From Nitrospirota bacterium (lineage in GTDB: Bacteria; Nitrospirota; Thermodesulfovibrionia; UBA6902), in NCBI GenBank assembly GCA_016214845.1, contig JACRMS010000027.1, positions 1-64,000 on the forward strand: a DNA stretch of 64,000 nucleotides, given 5' to 3'. Numbering within the stretch: position 1 is the stretch's first letter; every line of letters begins with the position of its first letter. The position numbers and the translations under genes are program-made. Below are positions 16,588 to 24,928 of the stretch, in pieces. The notes beneath the pieces were generated by a model, which was not told the DNA's origin, made no database searches, and was given only the letters and a program-made list of their open reading frames with translations.

Positions 16588-17211
16588 GTGTACGATCTTT
16601 TATACAGGTTTACCGCATTCTTAATCAGGGTGATCCTTCGCGTCAATGGAGGGATAGAAATAAAAGGCCTGGAGAACGTCCCGTTAAAAGGAGGGGCGAT
16701 CATAGCTGCCAATCATGTAAGCTATATCGATCCTCCTTTGTTAGGTGCAGTGACCCCGAGGAGGGCGACGTTCATGGCGAGAAAGGGGCTCTTCGAGCTT
16801 CTCTGGTTAAACTGGTTCATAAAGCATTATGCAATTCCCGTTAACAGGGAAAGAACGCAGCCCTCGACAATAAAAGAAACTATCAGGAGATTGAAGGGCG
16901 GAGAGCTTATAGCTATTTTTCCTGAAGGCAGGCGAAGCGAGAGCGGGGAAATGATGAAGGCAAAGCGCGGAGTAGGCATGATAGTCAGTCTCAGCAAGGC
17001 CCCAGTGGTCCCGGCTTTTATTTCCGGTTCTGAAAAAGTATTGCCGGTTGACGCCGGGTGGCTTAAGAGAGGTAAAATTACAGTAGTATTTGGAAGGCCG
17101 ATATATTATACTCCTGATGCGCGGGAGAAGGGCGCACGCGGCGATCGTTTACACGAAGAGATAAGCGAGAAAGTCATGACTGCCATAAGTGAGTTGAAAA
17201 AAACGTTATGA
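16588..17211 (+). CDS. plsC: 1-acyl-sn-glycerol-3-phosphate acyltransferase
   Basis: A 207-residue membrane-associated acyltransferase that makes phosphatidic acid. It starts with GTG 16588 after AAAAAAGGAG. Motif I is NHVSYIDPP (about residues 42-50), the acceptor motif is IFPEGRRSESG, and VPAFISGSEKV corresponds to motif IV. An N-terminal amphipathic or TM helix (FTAFLIRVILRVN) anchors it. It overlaps ispH by 4 bases (ATGA), indicating co-translation. Confidence 0.92.
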   Translation: MYDLLYRFTAFLIRVILRVNGGIEIKGLENVPLKGGAIIAANHVSYIDPPLLGAVTPRRATFMARKGLFELLWLNWFIKHYAIPVNRERTQPSTIKETIRRLKGGELIAIFPEGRRSESGEMMKAKRGVGMIVSLSKAPVVPAFISGSEKVLPVDAGWLKRGKITVVFGRPIYYTPDAREKGARGDRLHEEISEKVMTAISELKKTL

Positions 17212-18047
17212 AGATAATGGTTGCTAAAAAAGCGGGCTTCTGTTTCGGGGTCAAACGCGCCATTGACATCACCTTTGATCTTGCAAAGGAATCAAAGAAA
17301 GGGGTATTTACTTACGGGCCCCTGATCCACAATCCCCAGGTGGTCGGGGAACTCAAACGCAAGGGTGTGAATACGACCAATGATCTTTATTCGCCTGACA
17401 TTAAGACCCTCATTATCAGGACCCACGGCGTGTCGCCGGAGGTTTATTCCGGGACCTCGGAAATGGGATATAATGTTATTGACGCTACCTGCCCTTTTGT
17501 AAAGAAGGCGCAGCGTTTTACAAAGATACTCAAGGACGAGGGGTACCAGGTGCTGATAATCGGAGATAAACAGCATCCCGAAGTGCAGGGGTTGATAGGT
17601 TTTGCCGGAGACAACGTGATTGTTGCTGATGACGTGGAGAATTTGCCGGATGTAAAAAAGAAGGTCGGCATAATCGTTCAGACAACCCAGCCTTTTGAGA
17701 CGTTCAGGAAGATTGTACTGCGGGTCATAGAGACAGCGAGAGAGGTGAAGATATATAATACCATCTGCGATTCTACGGCCCAGAGGGTCAAGGAGACAAA
17801 AGAGCTTGCGAAGAAGGTGGACATGATGATCATAGTCGGGGGCAAGAACAGCGCAAACACAAACCAGCTTGTTAAACTTTCCAATGAGGTTTGTGCTAAA
17901 GTATACCACATAGAAACTGCTGAGGAGATACTTAAGAAGTGGTTTAAAGGGGTGGACAAGGTTGGCATATCGGGAGGCGCTTCAACGCCCCAATGGATCA
18001 TAGACGGTGTTGTAAAGAAAATTAGAGAAATTTCTGTCAGGAGGTAA
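17208..18047 (+). CDS. ispH: 4-hydroxy-3-methylbut-2-enyl diphosphate reductase
   Basis: A 279-residue [4Fe-4S] enzyme, last step of the MEP isoprenoid pathway. The three cluster cysteines are in AGFCFGVKRA (Cys12), DATCPFVKK and NTICDSTAQRV. Also present are the HGVSPE and QTTQPFE segments and the C-terminal GISGGASTPQWIIDGV. It is directly followed by rpsA 14 bases later, an association so common that fused IspH-S1 proteins exist in Clostridia. Confidence 0.96.
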   Translation: MKIMVAKKAGFCFGVKRAIDITFDLAKESKKGVFTYGPLIHNPQVVGELKRKGVNTTNDLYSPDIKTLIIRTHGVSPEVYSGTSEMGYNVIDATCPFVKKAQRFTKILKDEGYQVLIIGDKQHPEVQGLIGFAGDNVIVADDVENLPDVKKKVGIIVQTTQPFETFRKIVLRVIETAREVKIYNTICDSTAQRVKETKELAKKVDMMIIVGGKNSANTNQLVKLSNEVCAKVYHIETAEEILKKWFKGVDKVGISGGASTPQWIIDGVVKKIREISVRR

Positions 18048-18061
18048 TATAATATATAACA

Positions 18062-19639
18062 ATGGAACCACAAGTGGAAGATTTTGAAAAACTTTATGCG
18101 AACACCTTCAAGGGATTGAAGGAGAGGGCAATAGTAAAGGGCAATGTTCTAAAGGTCAAGCCCGACGGAGTTATTGTTGATGTAGGGACCAAGTGTGAGG
18201 GCTTTATCCCTCTCAGTGAGCTGCTGGAAAATGAGCTGACCCGTTTGAAACCCGGAGACGATGTGGAGGTGTTTGTTGAGAACCTTCATGATTCGGACGG
18301 CTTTGTAAAACTCTCAAGGCTCAAGGCCCAGGGTATCAGGACATGGGACATGCTCGAAGACGCTTTTCACAAAGGAGTGCCCGTTGACGGCAAGATCACA
18401 GGAAAGGTAAAAGGAGGGCTGACTGTGTCCATCGGCGGGATAAGCGCATTTCTTCCCGGCTCGCAGATTGATTTGAAGGCCCCCAAGAATACCGATGAGC
18501 TTATTGGGAAGAGCTGCCCGTTTAAGATAATTAATCTTACTCACAAAGGCTCAAATGTTATCGTATCAAGACGCGCCCTGCTTGAAGAGGAAAGGAACAA
18601 GCTCAGGGGAGAAACACTGACCGTTTTAAAAGAAGGCGCGATAGTAAAAGGGACTGTTAAAAACCTCACGGATTACGGGGCATTTATAGACCTTGGAGGA
18701 GTGGACGGCCTTCTGCACATATCTGATATGTCCTGGGGCAGGATCAGCCACCCCGGAGAATTATTCACTGTCGGAGACACTGTTGAAGTTGTGATCCTTA
18801 CATTTAACCCTGAGACTGAAAAGGTCACACTCGGTTACAAACAGAAAAGGCCGGATCCATGGAATTTAGTGGATGAAAAATATCCGTCCGGCCAGAAGGT
18901 CCTCGGCAAGGTCATTACAACTACTGATTACGGAGTATTTGTCGAGCTTGAAGAAGGAGTAGAAGGGCTTATCCATGTATCAGAGCTTGACTGGGTGGAA
19001 AAGTCCATAAAACCTTCAAAATTCTTTACCGTTGGAGACAGGGTCGAGGCAGCCATACTGAAAGTCAACAAGGAAGAAAAGAAGATATCCCTCAGCATAA
19101 AACAGCTCAAGCCGAACCCGTGGGATGTTGTTAGGAGTAAATACACCGTCGGACAAAAGATTTCAGGCAAGGTTAAAAGCTTTGCGGATTTCGGGGCGTT
19201 TATCGCTCTTGATGAGGGGGTTGACGCGCTGCTCCACATTTCAGACATATCATGGGTAAAGCGCGTAAAACATCCATCAGACGTACTCAAGAAAGGGCAG
19301 CAGATTGAAGTTGTTGTATTAAATATTGAGCCGGAGAAGGAACGTATTTCTGTCGGGCTAAAGGAACTTACACCTGATCCCTGGGCCGGTGAGATCCCGA
19401 ACAAATACAAACTTGGCGATACCGTGAATGTTAAGGTTGTAAGCGTAACGGATTTCGGTGTCTTTGCAGAGCTTGAAGACGGGGTGGAAGGCTTGATACA
19501 TAAATCCGAACTCGATAAAAAACCCGACGAGAAGATGGAAGACCTGTTCAAGAAAGGGACTGAGCTGACCGCGAGGGTCCTTAACGTTAATCCCGCCGAG
19601 AGGAAGATAGACCTCACGATGAAAACAATGATCGGCTAA
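18062..19639 (+). CDS. rpsA: 30S ribosomal protein S1
   Basis: A 525-residue protein with six S1 (OB-fold) domains starting near residues 20, 105, 190, 277, 363 and 450, for example GTVKNLTDYGAFIDLGGVDG and GKVITTTDYGVFVELEEGVE. Domains 1 and 2 are the more diverged ribosome-binding type and 3-6 are canonical RNA-binding. It recruits mRNA to the 30S subunit. It sits downstream of ispH and upstream of sppA and an ihfB-like gene, as in many bacteria. Confidence 0.95.
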   Translation: MEPQVEDFEKLYANTFKGLKERAIVKGNVLKVKPDGVIVDVGTKCEGFIPLSELLENELTRLKPGDDVEVFVENLHDSDGFVKLSRLKAQGIRTWDMLEDAFHKGVPVDGKITGKVKGGLTVSIGGISAFLPGSQIDLKAPKNTDELIGKSCPFKIINLTHKGSNVIVSRRALLEEERNKLRGETLTVLKEGAIVKGTVKNLTDYGAFIDLGGVDGLLHISDMSWGRISHPGELFTVGDTVEVVILTFNPETEKVTLGYKQKRPDPWNLVDEKYPSGQKVLGKVITTTDYGVFVELEEGVEGLIHVSELDWVEKSIKPSKFFTVGDRVEAAILKVNKEEKKISLSIKQLKPNPWDVVRSKYTVGQKISGKVKSFADFGAFIALDEGVDALLHISDISWVKRVKHPSDVLKKGQQIEVVVLNIEPEKERISVGLKELTPDPWAGEIPNKYKLGDTVNVKVVSVTDFGVFAELEDGVEGLIHKSELDKKPDEKMEDLFKKGTELTARVLNVNPAERKIDLTMKTMIG

Positions 19640-19660
19640 ACCGGGGTTGGAGTTTTTAAA

Positions 19661-20509
19661 TTGAAGAAGGTCCTGATTTTTTTCGCTGTAATTTTCGTCC
19701 TGATTTTAATCCTGAGCCTTGTGATGACTGTTTCGCGCAAGGTTTCGTTGGGAGATAAAGTCGCGCTGGTGCGGGTCACCGGCGTGATCCTTGATTCCAC
19801 CGATGTCATTGAGGAATTAAAGGAGCATTCAAAAGACAGCTCCGTAAAAGCTATTGTCCTGAGGATAGACAGTCCCGGCGGCGCAGTTGCGCCGTCTCAG
19901 GAGATATATGAAGAAATCAAAAAGATAAAAGAAAAGAAGAAGGTCATCGTTTCAATGGGGACTGTGGCCGCTTCAGGGGGCTATTACATATCCGCTCCGG
20001 CGGACAAGATAGTGGCAAACGCCGGGACTTTGACCGGCTCTATCGGGGTGATCATGGAGATCCCGAACATCTCAGGCCTTATGCAGAAAATTGGCGTTGA
20101 AACACAGGTGATAAAAAGCGGCGCGCATAAAGACATGGCATCCATTTTCAAATCTCTGAAGCCTGAAGAGAAAGAGATCCTCCAGACAGTCCTTGACGAC
20201 GTGCACGACCAGTTTATTAAAGCCGTTTCAGAGGGCCGGGGGATTAAATTTGAACAAATAAAAAAACTTGCCGACGGTCGGATATTTACCGGCAGAATGG
20301 CAAAGGAAGTAGGGCTTGTTGATGAAATAGGCAACCTTCAGGATGCTATTATGTTAGCAGGTGAGCTGACAGGCATAAAAGGCGAGCCTCAGGTTGTTCA
20401 GAAGAAGGAGAAGTTCAGCTTTATCGACATGCTCAAAGGAGAACTGCCGAAAAATCTTATGGGCAGCGTCTTTCAGGGTGTCAGTTTAAAATATTTAATG
20501 ACACCGTAA
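19661..20509 (+). CDS. sppA: Signal peptide peptidase, short SppA
   Basis: A 282-residue serine protease of the S49 (ClpP-like) family with one N-terminal TM helix (VLIFFAVIFVLILILSLVM). The start is TTG 19661 (GGGGTTGGAG upstream is a modest ribosome site). It contains VLRIDSPGGAVAPSQEI, the nucleophile region GTVAASGGYY and the catalytic Lys region GVIMEIPN...KSGAHKDM. This is the half-length bacterial form, compared with the E. coli tandem enzyme. It digests cleaved signal peptides in the inner membrane. Confidence 0.93.
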   Translation: MKKVLIFFAVIFVLILILSLVMTVSRKVSLGDKVALVRVTGVILDSTDVIEELKEHSKDSSVKAIVLRIDSPGGAVAPSQEIYEEIKKIKEKKKVIVSMGTVAASGGYYISAPADKIVANAGTLTGSIGVIMEIPNISGLMQKIGVETQVIKSGAHKDMASIFKSLKPEEKEILQTVLDDVHDQFIKAVSEGRGIKFEQIKKLADGRIFTGRMAKEVGLVDEIGNLQDAIMLAGELTGIKGEPQVVQKKEKFSFIDMLKGELPKNLMGSVFQGVSLKYLMTP

Positions 20510-20511
20510 CC

Positions 20512-20545
20512 ACAAGCTGATGGCTGTCAGCTATCAGCTTTTTGA
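20512..20545. repeat. AGCTGATGGCTGTCAGCTATC repeat after sppA
   Basis: AGCTGATGGCTGTCAGC followed by TATCAGC. It begins three bases after the sppA stop and belongs to the AGCT-type family. Confidence 0.55.
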
Positions 20546-20604
20546 CTGGCAACATACAACTAACTTGAATTTTGTTATCAGATTATTTTTAAAGGGAGGT
20601 ATAT

Positions 20605-20886
20605 ATGACTAAATCAGTTCTTATTGAAAAAGTTTCCGGGAAGGTTGAAGGGCTCTCAAAGAAGCAGGTTGAAGTTATAATTGAGACCATGTTTGAAAGC
20701 ATCAAGGAAGCCCTTGCAAAAGGCGATAAGGTTGAGATCAGGGGTTTCGGCAATTTCAGGCTCAGGGCCAGAAACGCAAGACAGGCAAGAAATCCAAAGA
20801 CCGGCACCTCCGTCGCAGTGCCTCCCAAAAAGGTCCCGTTCTTCAAAGTCGGCAAAGAGCTCCGTGAAATGGTAAATAAGGTTTAG
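20605..20886 (+). CDS. IHF-beta-like / HU-family nucleoid protein
   Basis: A 93-residue DNA-bending protein. It has the HU/IHF fold: MTKSVLIEKVSGKVEGLSKK, VEIRGFGNFRLRARNAR, the flexible arm RNPKTGTSVAVPPKKVPFF, then a C-terminal helix. The position after rpsA-sppA matches proteobacterial rpsA-ihfB synteny, and the RARNARQARNPKTG sequence fits IHF-beta. It would heterodimerise with the IhfA-like protein at 55742. GGGAGGTATAT is a good ribosome site. Two other HU/IHF genes are in the window. Confidence 0.9.
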   Translation: MTKSVLIEKVSGKVEGLSKKQVEVIIETMFESIKEALAKGDKVEIRGFGNFRLRARNARQARNPKTGTSVAVPPKKVPFFKVGKELREMVNKV

Positions 20887-20900
20887 GGAACGAATACTCT

Positions 20901-20955
20901 CCGCTGGTCTGTTTTGTAAAATGGACCAGCGGCTTTCATTTTCCCGCTATACATG
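20901..20955 (+). terminator. Rho-independent terminator after the ihfB-like gene
   Basis: Stem CCGCTGGTC (20901-20909) with GACCAGCGG (20934-20942), loop of 24 bases, then CTTTCATTTT. It ends the aromatic-to-ihfB run. Confidence 0.7.
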
Positions 20956-21056
20956 CTTCACGCCGCACGCCTGAAAAAAATCCTTCTTTCCTACCCGAAC
21001 AGCAGATGATTATGTTATCATCAATATCGTTTGAGACTACTTACAAATGTGTTTTT

Positions 21057-21130
21057 GTCACCCTGAACCTGTTTCAGGGTCTCATCGTATAGTGACTTCA
21101 AATAGATGCTGAAAAGAGTTCAGCATGACA
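21057..21130. repeat. CACCCTGAAC...CAGGGTCTC / GCTGAAAAGAGTTCAGCATGACA repeat
   Basis: Two palindromic halves, CACCCTGAACCTGTTTCAGGG and GATGCTGAAAAGAGTTCAGC then ATGACA. It fills most of the gap between the ihfB terminator and cobA-hemD. Confidence 0.75.
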
Positions 21131-21155
21131 ATTTATTTTTTGATTTAATCCAAAC

Positions 21156-22739
21156 ATGCAAAAAGGAAAAGTCTACATAGTCGGCGCGGGCCCGGGTGAT
21201 ATCAGCCTCCTTACGGTGAAGGGGCTCAAGTGCCTGCAGAAGGCCGAAGTTGTTGTTTATGACTTCCATCTGAACGCGCAGGTCCTCAATTACATAAGCC
21301 GCGACGCCGAGTTCATTTACGCTGGCAAACGCGGCGGTCATCACACGATGACGCAGGATGAGATAAACAGGACCCTTGTTGAAAAGTCAAAGGAAGGAAA
21401 GACCATCTGCCGGTTAAAAGGCGGCGACCCTTTTGTCTTCGGCAGAGGGGGAGAAGAGGCAGAGACCCTGGCGAATGAAGGCATTGAGTTTGAGATCGTC
21501 CCCGGGGTCAGCTCTGCGATCGCAGCGCCTGCTTATGCCGGGATACCGCTTACTCACAGATTGTATTCCTCATCGCTCGCGATCGTCCCCGGTTATGAAG
21601 ATGAAAATAAAAAGGAAAGCTCCATTGACTGGGCAAGGCTTGCAACAGGGGTGGGGACCATTGTGTTTCTCATGGCGGTAAAAAATATCGCCCACGTCTG
21701 CCGGCAGCTTATCGATAACGGCAGGAAACCTGAGACCCCGGTCGCCGTTGTGCGCTGGGGAACAAGGCCGGAACAGACCACGCTCGTTGGAGATCTAAAA
21801 AGCATTCCTGGACTCGTCAGGGAAAACGACATCAAGCCCCCGGCGGTCATGGTTGTGGGCGATGTTGTAAAACTGAGAGAGGTCCTCAAGTGGTATGAGA
21901 AAAAACCGCTGTTCGGCCAGAGGATACTTGTTACAAGGGAACACTCTTACGGATTCGACACGCTGGAAGAATCAGGCGCTGAAATAATAGATTTCCCCAC
22001 CATAAAGATCGTCCCTCCAGTGGACTGGGCAGAGATGGACAGGGCGATTGATAAAATAGAGTCTTACAACTGGCTGATAATTACAAGCGCAAACGGCGTT
22101 AAATATTTTTTCAATAGACTTTTTGAGAGAGACAGGGACATCAGGGACCTGAAAGGGATAAAGATATGCGCTGTAGGATCAAAGACCGCGGAGGCAATTA
22201 ATAAATTAGGAATAAAAGTTGATCTTGTGCCGGAGGAGTTTAACGCGGAAGGACTTATCTGTGCGTTTTTGAAAGAAGCTGAGAAGTTAAGAAGATGTGA
22301 AGATGAGAAAAGCTCAACTTCTCAACCTCTCAACCTCCCAACTTCTTCATTAGCAGGGTTAAAATTCCTTCTCCCCCGCGCAGAGACGGCACGGGAAATT
22401 CTTCCTCAGAAAATTCGTGAGCTTGGCGGGGAGATTGATGTTGTTACAGCGTACAGGGCCGTGAAGCCTGAAACCCACGGGCGGAGGATAAGAAGATTTT
22501 TGAAAGAGGGGAAGATCACCATCGCTACATTTACAAGCGCCGCCACTTTTAAAAATTTCATGGAAATCACCGGGGGCGACGCTGACGGCCTTCTGAAAGA
22601 CGTTGCGATTGCAGTGATCGGCCCCGTCACTGCAAAGGCAGTGGAGAAGGCCGGGCTGAAAGTCAGCATCATGCCCAAAGAGGCGACCATTGAAGCAATG
22701 GTGAATGAGATATTCATCTGGGCGAAAAAGGAAAAATAA
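21156..22739 (+). CDS. Uroporphyrinogen-III C-methyltransferase / uroporphyrinogen-III synthase fusion
   Basis: A 527-residue bifunctional CobA-HemD enzyme at the siroheme/heme/cobalamin branch. Residues 1 to about 245 are the SAM-dependent methyltransferase (VYIVGAGPGDISLLTVKGL, RLKGGDPFVFGRGGEE, MAVKNIAHV). From about 250 the HemD domain follows (ILVTREHSYGFDTL, ITSANGVKYF, TAEAINKLG, TFTSAATFKNF). Residues about 376-398 (EKLRRCEDEKSSTSQPLNLP...) form an in-frame insert encoded by a GAAGTT/CTCAACCTC repeat, in the middle of the HemD domain. hemC is not in the window. The fusion itself is common in Nitrospirota, Clostridia and deltaproteobacteria. Confidence 0.93.
   Translation: MQKGKVYIVGAGPGDISLLTVKGLKCLQKAEVVVYDFHLNAQVLNYISRDAEFIYAGKRGGHHTMTQDEINRTLVEKSKEGKTICRLKGGDPFVFGRGGEEAETLANEGIEFEIVPGVSSAIAAPAYAGIPLTHRLYSSSLAIVPGYEDENKKESSIDWARLATGVGTIVFLMAVKNIAHVCRQLIDNGRKPETPVAVVRWGTRPEQTTLVGDLKSIPGLVRENDIKPPAVMVVGDVVKLREVLKWYEKKPLFGQRILVTREHSYGFDTLEESGAEIIDFPTIKIVPPVDWAEMDRAIDKIESYNWLIITSANGVKYFFNRLFERDRDIRDLKGIKICAVGSKTAEAINKLGIKVDLVPEEFNAEGLICAFLKEAEKLRRCEDEKSSTSQPLNLPTSSLAGLKFLLPRAETAREILPQKIRELGGEIDVVTAYRAVKPETHGRRIRRFLKEGKITIATFTSAATFKNFMEITGGDADGLLKDVAIAVIGPVTAKAVEKAGLKVSIMPKEATIEAMVNEIFIWAKKEK
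22281..22348. repeat. GAAGTTAAGAAG / CTTCTCAACCTC repeat inside cobA-hemD
   Basis: An imperfect inverted repeat: GAGAAGTTAAGAAGATGTG on the left and CTTCTCAACCTCTCAACCTC on the right. It is in frame within the uroporphyrinogen-III synthase domain. Similar AAGAGTTGAGAGTTTGG text follows recG at 60783. Confidence 0.7.
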
Positions 22740-22830
22740 AAAATCAACGGTGCCTTATCTTATTCCTGCCTGAGTTCACACCTGACTTTATGCCGGGCGG
22801 GATGACAGGCAAGCGTGATATAATTTTCTC

Positions 22831-24927
22831 ATGATCCCAAAAGACATTCAGGAAAAAGAAGCCATCCTTGGTTTCATTAAGACTACCGCAAGGCCCGTGA
22901 GCGTCCGGGAGATCGCGATCGCGCTGGGCATTCCCAAGAAAGAAAACAGGACTGTCAAGAGGTCACTGAAATCATTGGTCCAGTCAGGAGATGTTTTCAA
23001 GACCCGTTACGGCCTTTACGGAATAGTAGCGCAGTTGAATCTCGCCACCGGATATTTTGAGGCGCACAGGGACGGGTTCGGTTTTGTGATCCCCGACAAG
23101 CCCGGTGAACGGGACCTTTTTATTCCGCCTCGAAAAACTTCCGGCGCAATGTCCGGTGACAAAGTTATCGCCCGCGTAGACAGCCCCGCGAGAAGGGAAG
23201 GCTGCATTATAAAGATCCTTGAGCGCGCTCAGAAGAAAGTGGTGGGCACGTTTACCCGCGACGGAAACATGTTCTATGTAAAACCGAAGAGCAGGAAGAT
23301 ACCGGTCGGCATATTGATCAGCCCCGCAAACAGGGCTGGGGCAAAGAGTGGCAATAATGTAGTCGTAGAACTCACTTCGTATCCGAGCGCGATAAAGCCG
23401 CCTGAGGGAAAGATATTAAAAATCCTGCCTGACATTGTTGAACCGGTACACGAAGTGGAAATGATCATCGAAGAATTCTCCCTTCCCCTGAAATTCCCTG
23501 CCGCTGTGCTCTCCGAGGTTAAAGAGCTGTCCGGAGAAATTGAGATGCGGAAGAGGGTAGATTGCCGCAGCCTTTTGACCGTGACCATTGACGGGGAGAC
23601 TGCAAAGGATTATGACGACGCGGTATCGATCAGCCGGACAGCGGACGGTTTCCTCCTTCATGTCCACATTGCGGACGTGAGTTATTACGTGCCGTGGGAT
23701 TCCGCGATTGACCTGGAGGCAAGGCGCAGGGGCACAAGCGTTTATTTCCCCGGCAGCGTGATCCCGATGCTCCCGGAAAAACTTTCAAACAATTTATGCA
23801 GCCTTGTGCCGCGTCAGGACAGGCCGACTTTCACTGCCGAGATGCACTTTGACATGAAGGGCCGGATACTGAAAAAAGACTTCTATCCAAGCGTCATTAA
23901 CAGCAACGAGAGGATGACTTATACGTCTGTAAAGAAGATACTTGTGGACCACGACAGCGCTGAGCGCGAAAAATACGGATACCTCATTGAAAGCTTCGTG
24001 ATGATGGAAGAGCTTTGCGACATACTGAGGACGCAGAGGATGAAGAGGGGCAGTCTTGATTTTGATCTGCCGGAGCCGGAGGTGCTCCTTGATATACAGG
24101 GAAGGCCGGAGGCAATCGGCAGGGCTGAGCGCAATCTCGCGCATATGATAATTGAAGAATTCATGATAGCGGCGAATGAGGCCGTTGCTTCCCACCTTGA
24201 GGCCCTTGAGCTGCCGTCAATTTACAGGATACACGAAAAGCCCGACCCTCACAAGCTCGATGAGCTAAGGCCCATTTTTCAATCGTTCGGCCTGCATTTC
24301 AAAAAGCCGGATGCCGGGACTTTTCAAACTCTCCTGAAAAAGATACAGGGGACTGTCGAGGAGACGCTGCTGAATATTCTGCTCCTGCGTTCTTTGAAAC
24401 AGGCAAAATATTCTACTGAAAACACGGGACACTTCGGACTTGCCTCTGAAAGCTACACTCACTTTACTTCTCCAATCAGGCGTTATCCAGACCTTGTCGT
24501 CCACAGGATACTCAAGGAGGCCCTGAGCAGGAAAAAGATCTCAAAGGAGAAGAGGGAGTATTTCGAGAAACTCCTGCCGGAGATAGCCGCTCAATCCTCA
24601 AAAACGGAACGGACCGCGGACGAGGCTGAAAGAGAGATAGTCAATGCGATGAGGGTGTGGTTTATGAAAGACAAGGTCGGCGACGAATACACCGGCATCG
24701 TTTCAAATATTTCATCCAAGGGCATGAGAATCCAGTTGAAGGAATTTTTTGTCGAGGGCTTTCTTCACGTCTCTTCAATACCGGATGACTATTACAGGTT
24801 TGACGAGCAGACCTACCGTCTCATCGGCAGGCGGAAGAAGAAAACATTCTCCGTCGGCAAGGAAGTCAATGTGCGGATAGAGCGCGTCAATATTGAAGAG
24901 AGAGAGATCGTGCTTGGTCTGGTGTAG
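22831..24927 (+). CDS. rnr: Ribonuclease R
   Basis: A 698-residue processive 3'-5' exoribonuclease. Order: an N-terminal winged-helix domain (residues about 1-70, ILGFIKTTARPVSVREIAIAL), cold-shock/OB domains (GFGFVIPDKPGERDLFIPP at about 83-101), the RNB catalytic domain with metal-binding aspartates in TIDGETAKDYDDAVS, FTSPIRRYPDLVVHR, and a C-terminal S1 domain (YTGIVSNISSKGMRIQL). It degrades structured RNA and takes part in tmRNA quality control. It is convergent with the minus-strand pseudopilin gene, with one base between the two stops. Confidence 0.95.
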   Translation: MIPKDIQEKEAILGFIKTTARPVSVREIAIALGIPKKENRTVKRSLKSLVQSGDVFKTRYGLYGIVAQLNLATGYFEAHRDGFGFVIPDKPGERDLFIPPRKTSGAMSGDKVIARVDSPARREGCIIKILERAQKKVVGTFTRDGNMFYVKPKSRKIPVGILISPANRAGAKSGNNVVVELTSYPSAIKPPEGKILKILPDIVEPVHEVEMIIEEFSLPLKFPAAVLSEVKELSGEIEMRKRVDCRSLLTVTIDGETAKDYDDAVSISRTADGFLLHVHIADVSYYVPWDSAIDLEARRRGTSVYFPGSVIPMLPEKLSNNLCSLVPRQDRPTFTAEMHFDMKGRILKKDFYPSVINSNERMTYTSVKKILVDHDSAEREKYGYLIESFVMMEELCDILRTQRMKRGSLDFDLPEPEVLLDIQGRPEAIGRAERNLAHMIIEEFMIAANEAVASHLEALELPSIYRIHEKPDPHKLDELRPIFQSFGLHFKKPDAGTFQTLLKKIQGTVEETLLNILLLRSLKQAKYSTENTGHFGLASESYTHFTSPIRRYPDLVVHRILKEALSRKKISKEKREYFEKLLPEIAAQSSKTERTADEAEREIVNAMRVWFMKDKVGDEYTGIVSNISSKGMRIQLKEFFVEGFLHVSSIPDDYYRFDEQTYRLIGRRKKKTFSVGKEVNVRIERVNIEEREIVLGLV

Positions 24928-24928
24928 T

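Noticed and set aside
20605-20886. Frameshift or truncation in the IHF-like genes
   Set aside because: All three HU/IHF genes are full length with intact arms.
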